A DNA stretch of 64,000 bases from UMGS172 sp045651745 (GTDB taxonomy: Bacteria; Bacillota; Clostridia; Oscillospirales; Acutalibacteraceae). A program made the position numbers and the translations under genes. The notes beneath the pieces are model-generated. The model was not told the origin of the DNA. It searched no databases and saw only the letters and a list, made by a program, of their open reading frames with translations. Location: assembly GCA_045651745.1 (NCBI GenBank), contig JAZRSW010000029.1, positions 12,394 through 76,393 of the forward strand, in the 5' to 3' direction. This document shows positions 50,359 through 59,321 of this stretch, one piece after another (within the stretch, counting starts at the first letter, position 1; each line of letters starts with the position of its first letter).

Positions 50359-52737
50359 CTATTTCAAGGTTACAACGGTGACACCGTCTTCACCCTCACC
50401 GTATTGACCGAAGCGGAAATTTTTGACACTACTGTTTGTGCGAAGGTAAGCGTGTACCGCCTTTTTTAATGCACCGGTGCCTTTGCCGTGGATAATCCAA
50501 ACGGTATTAAGCCCTGCCATAACCGAGTTATCAATAAATCGGTCAAGTTCCAAGCTTGCTTCGTCACCCGTAAATCCACGAATGTCAATTTCGGACTGTG
50601 CAGTGCGGACGTTACCTTCGGGATTAACCGCTTTCTTCACGGTACGGGTTTTAGCAACCGTGCCTTTAGATTTAGGTTTCGGTGCTAAATGCGATACCAA
50701 AACCTTCGTTTTGATACTGCCCGCTAAAATTTCAACCTCGTCACCCTTTTGGTCGCTTATAACTGTAACCTCTTTTTTAAGGTCGAGGAAAATAACCTTT
50801 TCACCCTTTTTAAGCGGTGCCGAAAATCCGCCGCCCGAAATTTCTGCCGTTTCGACGGGGTCAGCAACGTCCTCTAAACGTTTTAATCCCCCTCGCATTT
50901 CGGCTCTGGCTTTCCTTATACGCTCTTCGGCAGAATCATTACTCTTTTTAAGCGCCTCAAGTTCTGACAAAAGTTTTTCTGCCTCTGCCCTTGCTCTCTC
51001 TACCACAGCGTTGGCCTGCTCGCGCGCTTTTTCCATAGTTTTGTCGCGGTTTTTTCGAAGTTCTTCTGCTTCGGCATCACGTGACGACTTCAAGGCTTCC
51101 ATTTCACCTTTTAATCGACTTGCTTCCTGACGGTCCTTTTCAGCCTTTCTTCTGGCAGTTTCAAGTGCCGCAACAACACGCTCAAAACGTGCGTCCTCGT
51201 CTGAAACAAGGCTTTTTGCCATTTCAACCGTCAGTTTGTCCAAACCTAATTTTTCGGAAATTGCAAAAGCGTTCGACCTGCCCGGCAGACCGATATTAAG
51301 TTTATAAGTAGGCTTTAGCGACTGCACGTCAAACTCGCAACTCGCGTTACAAACACCGTCAGTTTCCAATGCGTAAGACTTCAACTCAGCATAATGAGTG
51401 GTAGCAGCAATTTTTGCGTTTTTCTTACGTAATTTCATTAAAATTGCCTGTGCCAACGCCGCACCCTCAACCGGGTCGGTACCTGCGCCGAGTTCGTCGA
51501 TAAGAATTAATGATTGCTCGTTTGCAACCGCCATAATATCAATAATTCGTTTCATATGTGACGAAAAAGTCGATAAAGATTGCTCTATACTCTGCTCGTC
51601 ACCGATATCGGCTAAAACATTTTTAAAAACCGACACTTCGCTACCGTCGGACACGGGCAACATAAGTCCGCACATTGCCATTAAGGTTAATAATCCTACT
51701 GTTTTTATCGAAACGGTTTTACCGCCCGTGTTAGGTCCGGTAATCATAAGCGTATCATACTCTATTCCTAACGGAATGGTTACGGGTACAACAGTTTTCG
51801 GGTCAAGCAACGGATGACGTGCATTTTTAAGATAAATTTTGCCCTCTTGATTTAAATTCGGCTTACTTGCGCGCATTGAAAAAGCCAATGAAGCCTTGGC
51901 AAAAATCAAGCACAGTTTAACCGTTGCCTCGTAAGACACAGCAATATTAGGTGCAAAGCCTGCCGCCTCACCCGACAGTTCTGCTAATATGCGGTCGATT
52001 TCCTCTTTTTCTTTAATTTTAAGTTCTCTAATTTCATTGTTGATTTCGACAACCGCCATAGGCTCGATAAACAATGTTGCACCCGAGCCCGAAGTATCGT
52101 GCAACAGTCCCGGTACTTCGTTACGGCTGTCCGCCCTTACGGGTACGACAAATCTGCCGTCACGTTGGGTGATAATTGCATCCTGCAAAAATTTTGAGGT
52201 ACTGCTCGAACGGAGCATTTTCTCAAGGCGGTCACGGACATTTAGTTCACTTGAATGAATTTTTCTTCTTATATCCTTTAATTTAGGTGATGCATTATCG
52301 TCCATCTCGTCTTCGGAACGGATTGAAGTGGTTATTTTATCCTCAAAATAGCGGTTGGGTATTAACTGGTCAAAATACTTTGCAACAAAAGGACTATCAG
52401 TGTTTTCACAGTGTGCGCGCCATTCTTTTAATGAACGGATAACGCGCAAAACCTCGGCAATGTCAAGTAACTCTCGCATTGACAAAATGCCACCGTTTTT
52501 AGCCCGTGCCAACGGGTTGGCAACGTTTTTTACACTGCCAAAAGAAGGCGAGCCAAAGCCTGCCGACAATTTAAAAGCATCGTCAGTTTCGTTTAGCAAT
52601 ATTTCTACTTTTTTAAAATCGGTTTCGGGTTGAAGCGATAATGCCAACTCTTTTGCGTCCTCAATCGCGGCGCGGGAAGACAGCATTTTTAAAACTTTAT
52701 CAAGTTCTAACGCTTCTAAATGGTGTAATGTGTTCAT
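50359..52737 (-). CDS. mutS2: Endonuclease MutS2
   Basis: 792 residues from the ATG at 52737 (TAGGAGATATA in front); the frame opens 7 codons earlier. The MutS-like core and ATPase have Walker A GPNTGGKTVSIKT, EQSIEQSLSTFSSHM and Walker B LILIDELGAGTDP. A long coiled coil (about 500-620) follows, with a KOW-like part, and a C-terminal Smr nuclease domain (IDIRGFTGDEASLELDRF, VWIIHGKGTGALKKAV). MutS2 suppresses recombination and also acts in ribosome rescue by splitting collided ribosomes. It lies 17 bp after recO. Confidence 0.93.
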   Translation of the reverse strand: MNTLHHLEALELDKVLKMLSSRAAIEDAKELALSLQPETDFKKVEILLNETDDAFKLSAGFGSPSFGSVKNVANPLARAKNGGILSMRELLDIAEVLRVIRSLKEWRAHCENTDSPFVAKYFDQLIPNRYFEDKITTSIRSEDEMDDNASPKLKDIRRKIHSSELNVRDRLEKMLRSSSTSKFLQDAIITQRDGRFVVPVRADSRNEVPGLLHDTSGSGATLFIEPMAVVEINNEIRELKIKEKEEIDRILAELSGEAAGFAPNIAVSYEATVKLCLIFAKASLAFSMRASKPNLNQEGKIYLKNARHPLLDPKTVVPVTIPLGIEYDTLMITGPNTGGKTVSIKTVGLLTLMAMCGLMLPVSDGSEVSVFKNVLADIGDEQSIEQSLSTFSSHMKRIIDIMAVANEQSLILIDELGAGTDPVEGAALAQAILMKLRKKNAKIAATTHYAELKSYALETDGVCNASCEFDVQSLKPTYKLNIGLPGRSNAFAISEKLGLDKLTVEMAKSLVSDEDARFERVVAALETARRKAEKDRQEASRLKGEMEALKSSRDAEAEELRKNRDKTMEKAREQANAVVERARAEAEKLLSELEALKKSNDSAEERIRKARAEMRGGLKRLEDVADPVETAEISGGGFSAPLKKGEKVIFLDLKKEVTVISDQKGDEVEILAGSIKTKVLVSHLAPKPKSKGTVAKTRTVKKAVNPEGNVRTAQSEIDIRGFTGDEASLELDRFIDNSVMAGLNTVWIIHGKGTGALKKAVHAYLRTNSSVKNFRFGQYGEGEDGVTVVTLK

Positions 52738-52754
52738 TATATCTCCTAAATTCC

Positions 52755-53513
52755 TCAAAGCCTTACTTCAAGGCTATGGAAAAAGTCTAACGTTTTGAAT
52801 CTTCGTTCGGTTTGAGCCAACAAATACCGTTCGGTCACAAAACTCAAATACTTGGCATTTTGCGGGGGCAAAGTGAAAGAATAAAGTTTTGAAAATTCGG
52901 AATAAACAATATGCCTCATAGCGGCAAAGGTAGTCTTGTCCAACTCGACAAAAGCACCCGACACTACCGAAGCACTTTTGCACTTATTACAAAGCATATC
53001 TCCGCCGTTTAAGTCCAACCAAAGCGGAAAATCGCGGTCGGTACCGCAGTTTCTGCAACCTACCAAATCGGGCATAAAACCTGCTATAACCATCAATCGC
53101 AACTCGGTCAGAGCCTTAATGGAATACACGTCCATTTTTTCTTTTTCTATGTAATGAAGCGAGTTTAAAGCAAGGCGTAAAAAGTCCTCACCCTCAACCT
53201 CGTACGGCACCAAAACCTGACACAGTTCACAAATATATTGAGCAAGGCTTAAATTTTCAACATCTGTTCTGATACCGAAAAAAACATCAATAGCCTCTGC
53301 CTCGGTTATGCGGTAGGTGTCTTTTGTTTGAGTAATGCAAAGGTGTGAATACGAAAGCAATGCCGTTGAGGCGGCATTTTTCGATTTCGGCTTTCTCGCC
53401 CCGCTGACAAAGGCACTTATTAAGCCTTTATCCCTTGTCAGTACAACGACAACGCGGTCACTTTCACCGACATTATTTTCTTTTATTATCAATCCGTCGG
53501 TCGTGAACTTCAA
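52755..53513 (-). CDS. recO: DNA repair protein RecO
   Basis: 252 residues, starting at a TTG (TTGAAGTTCACG). The product KFTTDGLIIKENNVGESDRVVVVLTRDKGL is the classic RecO start. An N-terminal OB fold is followed by a helical domain with a zinc site (CRNCG, CNKC, about residues 148-178). It loads RecA onto SSB-coated DNA with RecR. Its first 41 bp overlap yqzL. Confidence 0.92.
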   Translation of the reverse strand: MKFTTDGLIIKENNVGESDRVVVVLTRDKGLISAFVSGARKPKSKNAASTALLSYSHLCITQTKDTYRITEAEAIDVFFGIRTDVENLSLAQYICELCQVLVPYEVEGEDFLRLALNSLHYIEKEKMDVYSIKALTELRLMVIAGFMPDLVGCRNCGTDRDFPLWLDLNGGDMLCNKCKSASVVSGAFVELDKTTFAAMRHIVYSEFSKLYSFTLPPQNAKYLSFVTERYLLAQTERRFKTLDFFHSLEVRL

Positions 53514-53613
53514 CGTTGTCCTGCTCCTTTTTTTCAGAAATTTGGCAGTATTTCAAATAGTCAAAAACACTGCCCGAATTATAAAAATTGTTCCACAAAT
53601 TTTCCACAGTCAC
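53473..53613 (-). CDS. yqzL: YqzL family small protein
   Basis: A 46-residue ORF starting with GTG at 53613, 7 nt after GGAGGT, and ending with TAA at 53473. Product MTVENLWNNFYNSGSVFDYL..., with the LW-x-F-x-x-(T/S)G-S-x-x-x-YL pattern of YqzL (PF14006). In Bacillus yqzL lies in the same place between era and recO. It overlaps recO by 41 bp in another frame, so recO translation is probably coupled. Function unknown in the family. Confidence 0.75.
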   Translation of the reverse strand: MTVENLWNNFYNSGSVFDYLKYCQISEKKEQDNVEVHDRRIDNKRK

Positions 53614-53677
53614 AGTCCCGACCTCCAAATAATTTTTCTAAAATTATTGTTTGTCGGAACTTTAAAAATAAATATTG

Positions 53678-54607
53678 TTATTTATTGTCAAGACCGAACG
53701 AACGAATGAGTCCGTCGCGGTTACGCCAGTCTTCTTTAACTTTAACCCAAAGCTTTAAGTTACACTTGCAACCGAAAAATTCTTCAATATCCTCTCGCGC
53801 CAAGGTGCCGATTTTTTTCAAACAAGCACCGCCTTTGCCGATAATAATCCCCTTATGAGAATCGCGTTCACAGTAAATGATTGCTTCAGCTTCAATAATC
53901 GGCTCGCCCGATACAGTATCACGCTCAAAAAAGCGTTCAAGCCCTACTGCAACGCCGTGCGGAATTTCCTTATCCAATAAATGCAACATTTTTTCGCGGA
54001 TAAGTTCGGTGACCATAACACTGTCGGCTTGGTCGGTAACCTCGTCATCGGCAAAAAAGTGGGGTGACTCTTTTGAATACTTCAACTGCTCGTCCACCAA
54101 GGTTTCAACGCCGTCACCCGACTCGGCTGAAACGGGTATAATTGCATCAAATTCATAAAGATTCTGATAAGCGGAAATAACCTCTAATAAATCGCTCTTG
54201 TCGGTAAGTAAATCAATTTTATTTATGCAAAGAATTGCTTTTAATTTACGGTTTTTGATTTCTTCAATCAACGCCAACTCGGCTTTCGGCATATCATTAG
54301 GATTTAGTTTAAATTTTGTTTGAGCCTCGACTACAAGCATTACAACATCAACGTCGGAAAGCCCTTGCGAGACCGAATCCATCATTCTTTCACCCAATTT
54401 ATTTTTAGGCTTATGAAATCCGGGTGTGTCGATATACACTATTTGAGTTTCACCCAAAGTTTTAACACCCATAATGCGGGTACGGGTGGTTTGTGGCTTA
54501 TTTGACACAATAGCCACCTTTTGACCCAAAATTTTATTAAGTAAAGACGATTTTCCAACATTCGGACGTCCGACAATGGCAACAAATGCCGATTTTTGAT
54601 TATCCAT
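53678..54607 (-). CDS. era: GTPase Era
   Basis: 309 residues; the ATG at 54607 follows GAGGAATT (the frame extends 31 codons upstream into ybeY). G1 GRPNVGKSS, G3 DTPGFHKPKNKLGERM, G4 NKID, and a C-terminal KH domain with the GKGG loop (IIIGKGGACLKKIG). It binds 16S rRNA near the 3' end and helps 30S assembly. ybeY ends 10 bp upstream. Confidence 0.95.
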   Translation of the reverse strand: MDNQKSAFVAIVGRPNVGKSSLLNKILGQKVAIVSNKPQTTRTRIMGVKTLGETQIVYIDTPGFHKPKNKLGERMMDSVSQGLSDVDVVMLVVEAQTKFKLNPNDMPKAELALIEEIKNRKLKAILCINKIDLLTDKSDLLEVISAYQNLYEFDAIIPVSAESGDGVETLVDEQLKYSKESPHFFADDEVTDQADSVMVTELIREKMLHLLDKEIPHGVAVGLERFFERDTVSGEPIIEAEAIIYCERDSHKGIIIGKGGACLKKIGTLAREDIEEFFGCKCNLKLWVKVKEDWRNRDGLIRSFGLDNK

Positions 54608-54617
54608 TTTTAATTCC

Positions 54618-55118
54618 TCAATCCATGAAAGTAACTTCGCGTGAAAGACCCATTTTAACCAAAACTTCTTCTTCCTTTTCACGCATAGTTTCGGCTTCAA
54701 TACCGCCGTTAACGTGGTCGTAACCCAGCAAATGCAACATTGAATGTACCGTTAAAAAGGCAACCTCTCGCTGTAAAGTATGACCATATTCTTCGGCTTG
54801 AGCCACGGCGTGCTCTAACGAAATTACAACATCACCCAACATTTTAGCACCGGTTGCAGGGTTAGTATCATACACGCCATTTTCACCCAAAGGAAACGAC
54901 AAAACATCGGTCGAACGGTCAATATTGCGAAACTCTCGGTTAAGTTCGTGAATTTCGTTATCATCAACAAAAGTTACCCCAACCTCGGCAGACTCTAAAA
55001 ACTCTTCCATTTTCAAAACTGCGGTACAAGCACGACGGACAAGCATTCTAATTCCAGTCGGAATTTTCACCTTTTTCTGTTTATTAGTTATAACTACCCT
55101 TACCTTTTCGTTTCCCAT
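54618..55118 (-). CDS. ybeY: Endoribonuclease YbeY
   Basis: 166 residues. The zinc site LTVHSMLHLLGYDH (H-x3-H-x5-H) and RNIDRSTDVLSFPL are diagnostic. It acts in 16S rRNA 3' maturation and ribosome quality control. It starts 3 bp after phoH ends, in the conserved phoH-ybeY-era order. Confidence 0.95.
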   Translation of the reverse strand: MGNEKVRVVITNKQKKVKIPTGIRMLVRRACTAVLKMEEFLESAEVGVTFVDDNEIHELNREFRNIDRSTDVLSFPLGENGVYDTNPATGAKMLGDVVISLEHAVAQAEEYGHTLQREVAFLTVHSMLHLLGYDHVNGGIEAETMREKEEEVLVKMGLSREVTFMD

Positions 55119-55121
55119 TTT

Positions 55122-56093
55122 TTACCCTCTTTGTTTCTTTTCCTCGTATTTTTCATACGCTTTAATTATCTGCTGCACAAGTCGGTGACGGACAACGTCA
55201 CGCTCTGAAAACTTGTTAATCGCGATATCGTCAACATCTTTTAAAATGTTCAAAACCTCTTTAAGTCCCGACTTTTTACCGTCAGGTAAATCGACTTGGG
55301 TAATATCACCCGTAACAACCGCCTTTGAGTTAAATCCCAAACGCGTTAAAAACATCTTCATTTGCTCGGATGTTGTATTCTGCGCCTCGTCTAAAATAAT
55401 AAAACTATCGTCTAGCGTTCGACCTCTCATATAGGCTAACGGAGCAACCTCAATATCACCGCGTTCCTGACATTTTTGAAAATTTTCAGCTCCAAGCATA
55501 TCAAAAAGCGCGTCATATAAAGGTCTTAAATACGGGTCAACCTTTTGTTGCAAATCACCCGGCAAAAAGCCTAATTTTTCACCCGCTTCAACGGCAGGTC
55601 GGGTTAAAATTATGCGGTTGACTGTTTTGGCTCTGAAAGCCGCCACCGCCATTGCCACCGCCAAATAGGTTTTACCGGTACCGGCAGGACCGACACCGAT
55701 GGTAACGGTATTGTCTCTTATTGCCTCGACATATTTTTTCTGACCTATGGTTTTGGGCTTTATCGGCTTGCCTTTTGAAGTAATGCAGATACAGTCGGTA
55801 TCGCTTAATTTTTCAATGCCTTTGTCATCCTTTTCAGCGGCAAGCGACATAATATAACGGATATTTTGCTCGGTCAACGCTTCACCACGGCTGATGAGCG
55901 ACAAAAGTCCGTTAATTGTGCGCACCGCACTGTCGACACCCTCAGGCTCGCCCGAAACCTTAATTTCGCCCGAGCGCAAAGAAACTGTTACCGAAAACTC
56001 GCGTTCAATAAGGCGGATATTCTCATCCAAATTACCGAACAATCCGTAAACATATTCAACACGTTCAATGTTAATTGTCTGCTCTGTTGCCAT
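55122..56093 (-). CDS. phoH: PhoH family protein
   Basis: About 323 residues from ATG 56093; a GTG two codons upstream is an alternative start and the AAAAGG signal lies before both. The N-terminal KH-like segment is followed by an ATPase with Walker A GVGPAGTGKTYLAVAMA, Walker B FIILDEAQNTTSEQMKMFLTRLG and a GD-I-T-Q segment. Likely an RNA-related ATPase acting with YbeY. The pgpH gene often found between phoH and ybeY is absent here. Confidence 0.92.
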   Translation of the reverse strand: MATEQTINIERVEYVYGLFGNLDENIRLIEREFSVTVSLRSGEIKVSGEPEGVDSAVRTINGLLSLISRGEALTEQNIRYIMSLAAEKDDKGIEKLSDTDCICITSKGKPIKPKTIGQKKYVEAIRDNTVTIGVGPAGTGKTYLAVAMAVAAFRAKTVNRIILTRPAVEAGEKLGFLPGDLQQKVDPYLRPLYDALFDMLGAENFQKCQERGDIEVAPLAYMRGRTLDDSFIILDEAQNTTSEQMKMFLTRLGFNSKAVVTGDITQVDLPDGKKSGLKEVLNILKDVDDIAINKFSERDVVRHRLVQQIIKAYEKYEEKKQRG

Positions 56094-56169
56094 TTTCACA
56101 CTGCCTTTTCACATCTCTTTTTCCACTTGAAAAAAGTTATACTTATACATAAGTTATTTTACATTATTT

Positions 56170-57339
56170 TTAATCTAAAATCAACAATAAATCCTTTGTT
56201 GCGATATTTTCTCTCAATTTATATCGCGCTTTAAGTTTTAGCCCCGTTTCAGTTACCACAATTTCGGTTTCTCGGCTTAAAATTTCGGCGTTTTTGAAGT
56301 CAGTTTGCTCTCTTGTTTCAAGTTCCGTTAAAGCGATTTGCTTAGCTTCAGTTTCGGTTACGGTAAATTCCTCAACCGCAGTTTTGAAAAATGCCGTTTC
56401 GGTTATTCTGACGGGCAAATACATCTCGCTATTTTGGTATTTCGTTTCTTTGGTTTCTGTTTCATAAGGACCATTAACACTCCCAAAGTAAAAAGGTACG
56501 TGAACCCCAAACACCGACAACACGCGACGGGTAATGGGTTTTGATACTCTGACTGTTTTTTGCTGATTAAACGGGACAAACAACTCAACCTCTCGCACGG
56601 TTTCGGCAATAATCTCGCCCGATGAAACGCCAAATTTATAAGTGCCGTCCTTATATTCGGTAATGCCCGACACAAGTAAATCACCTTTTTTAACCGTCTG
56701 ACCAAGTTTTACCTTAATCGTCCCCGACGTAACCCCTAATTTAGTGATTACACCGTCGCGCTCGGCTATAAGGTTGCAGGACTGTTGCGGTGGGTTTTTT
56801 AAGGAGATAATTTCCGAAATATTCACAGTCGCTCTGACGCCCTCAAAATTGACCGACGCCCACGAAATTCCGGGTAGTTTTAACGCCAGTCGGGTGCGTA
56901 GTTCTTCGGCATTAAGACCCGACTTAAACCGACCTTCATAAAGTCCGATTTCACGGCAGGCGGATAAAACCTCCTGCTCGGTAAGACTTTCAACACCCAC
57001 CACACGAACGTTCCACACAAAACTCGACAAAAATACCAAAGTCGAAAAATAAAGCACTAATCCCACTAAAAATCCAACCCTATACCGATAGCGGTGAGCC
57101 GAAAAAGGCAGCCCGTGACGCGATAAAACCTTGGTAAACACTCGGTTGTTTTTTCGGTATTCACGTATTTTAAGGTAATCTCTTTTTAAAATTGAGGCTC
57201 TGATTTCATCACCTTGACGTTCAATCCCCCACACCGAAACTTTGCTTAATGCAAGTTGGTTAAGCAACCTTTCAGGGAAATCCCCGCGAATGGAAAACCG
57301 TACATATCCCAATAAATTTTGCAAAAAATTAATTATCAT
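56170..57339 (-). CDS. yqfD: Sporulation protein YqfD
   Basis: 389 residues, one strong transmembrane helix (about 87-110), then the external domain with VWNVRVVGVESLTEQEVL, a POTRA/FtsQ-like part, and RDGVITKLGVTSGTIKVKLGQTVKKGDLLVSG. Family PF06898, required for sporulation (sigma-E regulon in Bacillus). It overlaps yqfC by 11 bp. Confidence 0.9.
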   Translation of the reverse strand: MIINFLQNLLGYVRFSIRGDFPERLLNQLALSKVSVWGIERQGDEIRASILKRDYLKIREYRKNNRVFTKVLSRHGLPFSAHRYRYRVGFLVGLVLYFSTLVFLSSFVWNVRVVGVESLTEQEVLSACREIGLYEGRFKSGLNAEELRTRLALKLPGISWASVNFEGVRATVNISEIISLKNPPQQSCNLIAERDGVITKLGVTSGTIKVKLGQTVKKGDLLVSGITEYKDGTYKFGVSSGEIIAETVREVELFVPFNQQKTVRVSKPITRRVLSVFGVHVPFYFGSVNGPYETETKETKYQNSEMYLPVRITETAFFKTAVEEFTVTETEAKQIALTELETREQTDFKNAEILSRETEIVVTETGLKLKARYKLRENIATKDLLLILD

Positions 57340-57631
57340 TATCGCCGTTCCTCACTTGAAACTCAATGTTTTGAAGTTTACCTGAAAGCACTGCCGAATT
57401 TTCGGTAAACAAGGTAATATGTAACCCCTGACCGAAAAATGTCACCGAACCCCCTTGAATACTTAACTTAATGCGGTCATCGTAATAATCGACAACTCCG
57501 CGGCAACCGTCTACCGAGGCCTCACGATTAGATGTTAAATTTATCAAAGGTCCTGACATTTCTTGAAACGGCTCGAACAATTTTAACTTCGGCTTTGTAA
57601 TATTCATATCGGGTTTCAGTTTCTTGGCCAT
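57329..57631 (-). CDS. yqfC: Sporulation protein YqfC (YabP family)
   Basis: 100 residues of the YabP/YqfC family (PF07873): KLKLFEPFQEMSGPLINLTS, CRGVVDYYDDRIKLSI. ATG at 57631 after AAGGTGAG. Works with YqfD in spore formation. It is the first gene of the minus-strand block, divergent from ylbJ. Confidence 0.87.
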   Translation of the reverse strand: MAKKLKPDMNITKPKLKLFEPFQEMSGPLINLTSNREASVDGCRGVVDYYDDRIKLSIQGGSVTFFGQGLHITLFTENSAVLSGKLQNIEFQVRNGDNDN

Positions 57632-57731
57632 ATTCACTCACCTTAAATATTTGTAGTATCTATTTTATTAAATTATCGGTGTATTCATTCTTAAAACACG
57701 GCATATATTCTACTAAATGGGCGGTGAACTT

Positions 57732-58850
57732 ATGGTGAACTTTACTCTAAAGTTAAAAAAAGCAATTTTAACGGTGGCGGTTGTGACAATAGCAGTTGCA
57801 GTTTTACTGTTTTCTACAGAAATACGGCAGGGTGTGATAATAGGATTATCTCTTTCGGCACAGTCTGTCATTCCGTCACTTTTTATATTCACTGCCATTT
57901 CACTTTTTATTATAAAAAGCGGTTTGGGGCGAGTTTTAGGCAGGCTAATTTCTCCCGTCACCCGACCGTTACTAAGGCTTGACGCCGACCAATCTTCCGT
58001 TTTCTTAATATCTATGGTTGCAGGATACCCCGTAGGCGCAAAACTCTTGAATTCCCTTTATCTCGACGGAAAAATTTCGCGTGGCAAAGCCTTAAAAATG
58101 CTGAACTTTTCGATAAATGCAGGTCCTGCATTTATCATTGTGACTGTTGGTGAAGTTTTCTTAAAAAACAGAAGCGACGGATACCGATTGCTTGTCTGCC
58201 ACCTTTTAGGCACCCTTTTTTTAGCCGTAGCCGTAAGATTTTTACCCGACCGACTGTTTTCTCGAGAAACCGAAATTAAAAAGCAGACCCTTTTAAAAAA
58301 CCAAGAGTCTGCTTTGAGTGATATATTTGTTATAAGTGTTTTAGAAGCGGGTAAAACCATGCTTAACGTAACGATTTTCGTTGTGTTTTTCGCAGGGCTG
58401 GTCGGCGGGTTCTCAGCATTTAACTTTAAAGGCGCCAACCAACTGACAGCGTTATTTGAGGTAACCGCAGGGCTTTCTAACATAACCCGAAATCAACTGC
58501 CATTTGCATCGTTTTTGTTAGGCTTTGGTGGAATATCGGTAATTTTTCAGGTTGTATCATCGACAGAAAATTTACGGCCGAAATTCACCATTTTACTATT
58601 ATCCCGCCTTTTGCACGGCGGTTTATCATACTTTTTGGCAACGATTTTAGAAATTTTGTTTCCTCGTGACCTTATGACCGGTTCATTCAACATTCAACCC
58701 GACGCCTCCGCCGTCCACACAAGTCCATTTGCCGCTTTAAGCCTTATATTACTATGTATTGTAATGTTGTTCTTTTTGGGGAGTGTGAGAAAATGTGAAA
58801 GCTATTCCGCCAAAATCGACAATAAGAGAATAGTGAAAAGTGAAAAGTGA
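57732..58850 (+). CDS. ylbJ: Sporulation integral membrane protein YlbJ
   Basis: 372 residues from ATG 57732 (GGCGGTG upstream; the frame opens 5 codons earlier). About 8 helices of the nucleoside-recognition/Gate type with SVIPSLFIFTAISLF and MVAGYPVGAKLLNSLY, then FSINAGPAFIIVTVG. YlbJ is needed for spore cortex formation in Bacillus. Divergent from yqfC with about 100 bp in between. Confidence 0.88.
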   Translation: MVNFTLKLKKAILTVAVVTIAVAVLLFSTEIRQGVIIGLSLSAQSVIPSLFIFTAISLFIIKSGLGRVLGRLISPVTRPLLRLDADQSSVFLISMVAGYPVGAKLLNSLYLDGKISRGKALKMLNFSINAGPAFIIVTVGEVFLKNRSDGYRLLVCHLLGTLFLAVAVRFLPDRLFSRETEIKKQTLLKNQESALSDIFVISVLEAGKTMLNVTIFVVFFAGLVGGFSAFNFKGANQLTALFEVTAGLSNITRNQLPFASFLLGFGGISVIFQVVSSTENLRPKFTILLLSRLLHGGLSYFLATILEILFPRDLMTGSFNIQPDASAVHTSPFAALSLILLCIVMLFFLGSVRKCESYSAKIDNKRIVKSEK

Positions 58851-58870
58851 AGATTGAAGAGGTAATAAGT

Positions 58871-58906
58871 AAAATCGACAGGCTTCTATCGAAACCTGTC
58901 GATTTT
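58871..58906 (+). terminator. Terminator of ylbJ
   Basis: AAAATCGACAGG (58871-58882) pairs exactly with CCTGTCGATTTT (58895-58906). The T-tract is only four bases and runs into the tRNA-tail repeat. Confidence 0.6.
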
Positions 58907-59121
58907 GGTGGACGCTGGGGGACTTCCCCGGCACTACCGTGCCTATCGCCTCGCTTACGCTCGTTGCCACGTCGGCGAAAACAGTCCACCGGACTGTTTT
59001 CTTCCGAACCGCTATACGGTTCTCCCTCCTTGTTCGAGTCCCTACACGTCAAAACACACCAAAAGAAAAAAGCAACATCTTTCGATGCTGCTTTTTCTCT
59101 TTTGGTGGACGCTGGGGGACT
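58903..59121. repeat. tRNA-Val 3'-end direct repeat bracketing a palindrome-rich insert
   Basis: A 22-bp sequence ending GGACGCTGGGGGACT occurs at 58903-58924 and again at 59100-59121, where it is the 3' end of tRNA-Val. The 175 bp in between hold GGCAC/GTGCC (58930-58943), an 11-bp stem (58977-58987 with 58991-59001) and GAACCG/CGGTTC (59006-59022). TTCGAGTCCC near 59033 resembles a T-arm. No ORF in it is credible. It looks like a small element or a decayed insertion that used the tRNA tail as its attachment site. Confidence 0.7.
59067..59096 (-). terminator. Terminator downstream of tRNA-Val
   Basis: AAAAAGCAACATC (59067-59079) pairs, with one mismatch, with GATGCTGCTTTTT (59084-59096). 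On the minus strand it is followed by T-rich sequence. It lies 7 nt past the tRNA CCA. Confidence 0.75.
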
Positions 59122-59178
59122 CGAACCCTCGACCGCCCGCACGTCAAGCGGGTGCTCTACCAGCTGAGCTAAACGTCC
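59103..59178 (-). tRNA. tRNA-Val (anticodon GAC)
   Basis: The minus strand reads GGACGTT as 5' acceptor arm, a D-arm AGCTCAGCTGGTAGAGCA, anticodon stem CCCGC/GCGGG with loop TTGACGT (anticodon GAC, codon GTC), a T-arm GGTTCGAGTCC and 3' acceptor AGCGTCC, discriminator A and encoded CCA. Acceptor pairing has one G-T. All arms fold normally. Confidence 0.93.
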
Positions 59179-59290
59179 AAATTTACTGCAAAGGATATTA
59201 TATACAAAAGGTTGTGAAATGTCAAGTTTTATTTTTTACATGACCTTGTAACATAAACCTATAAAAATTCTTTTATTTTTTGCGCAGTTA

Positions 59291-59299
59291 TGTTAGAAT
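59291..59299 (+). promoter_or_regulatory. Extended -10 promoter of the GH20 gene
   Basis: TGT directly precedes TAGAAT (59294-59299), 22 nt upstream of the ATG. No good -35 box is seen, which suggests an activator or a weak promoter. Confidence 0.4.
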
Positions 59300-59321
59300 T
59301 TAAAAAAGGAGGTTTTAAATT

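Noticed and set aside
57632..57731. Sigma-E promoters between yqfC and ylbJ
   Set aside because: Sequences such as GAATATA and AATACACC resemble sigma-E boxes, but spacings are about 16-18 nt instead of 13-15.
58847..59243. ORFs covering the tRNA and its flanking repeat
   Set aside because: They translate the antisense of tRNA-Val and of palindromes. Such products are frequent false annotations.
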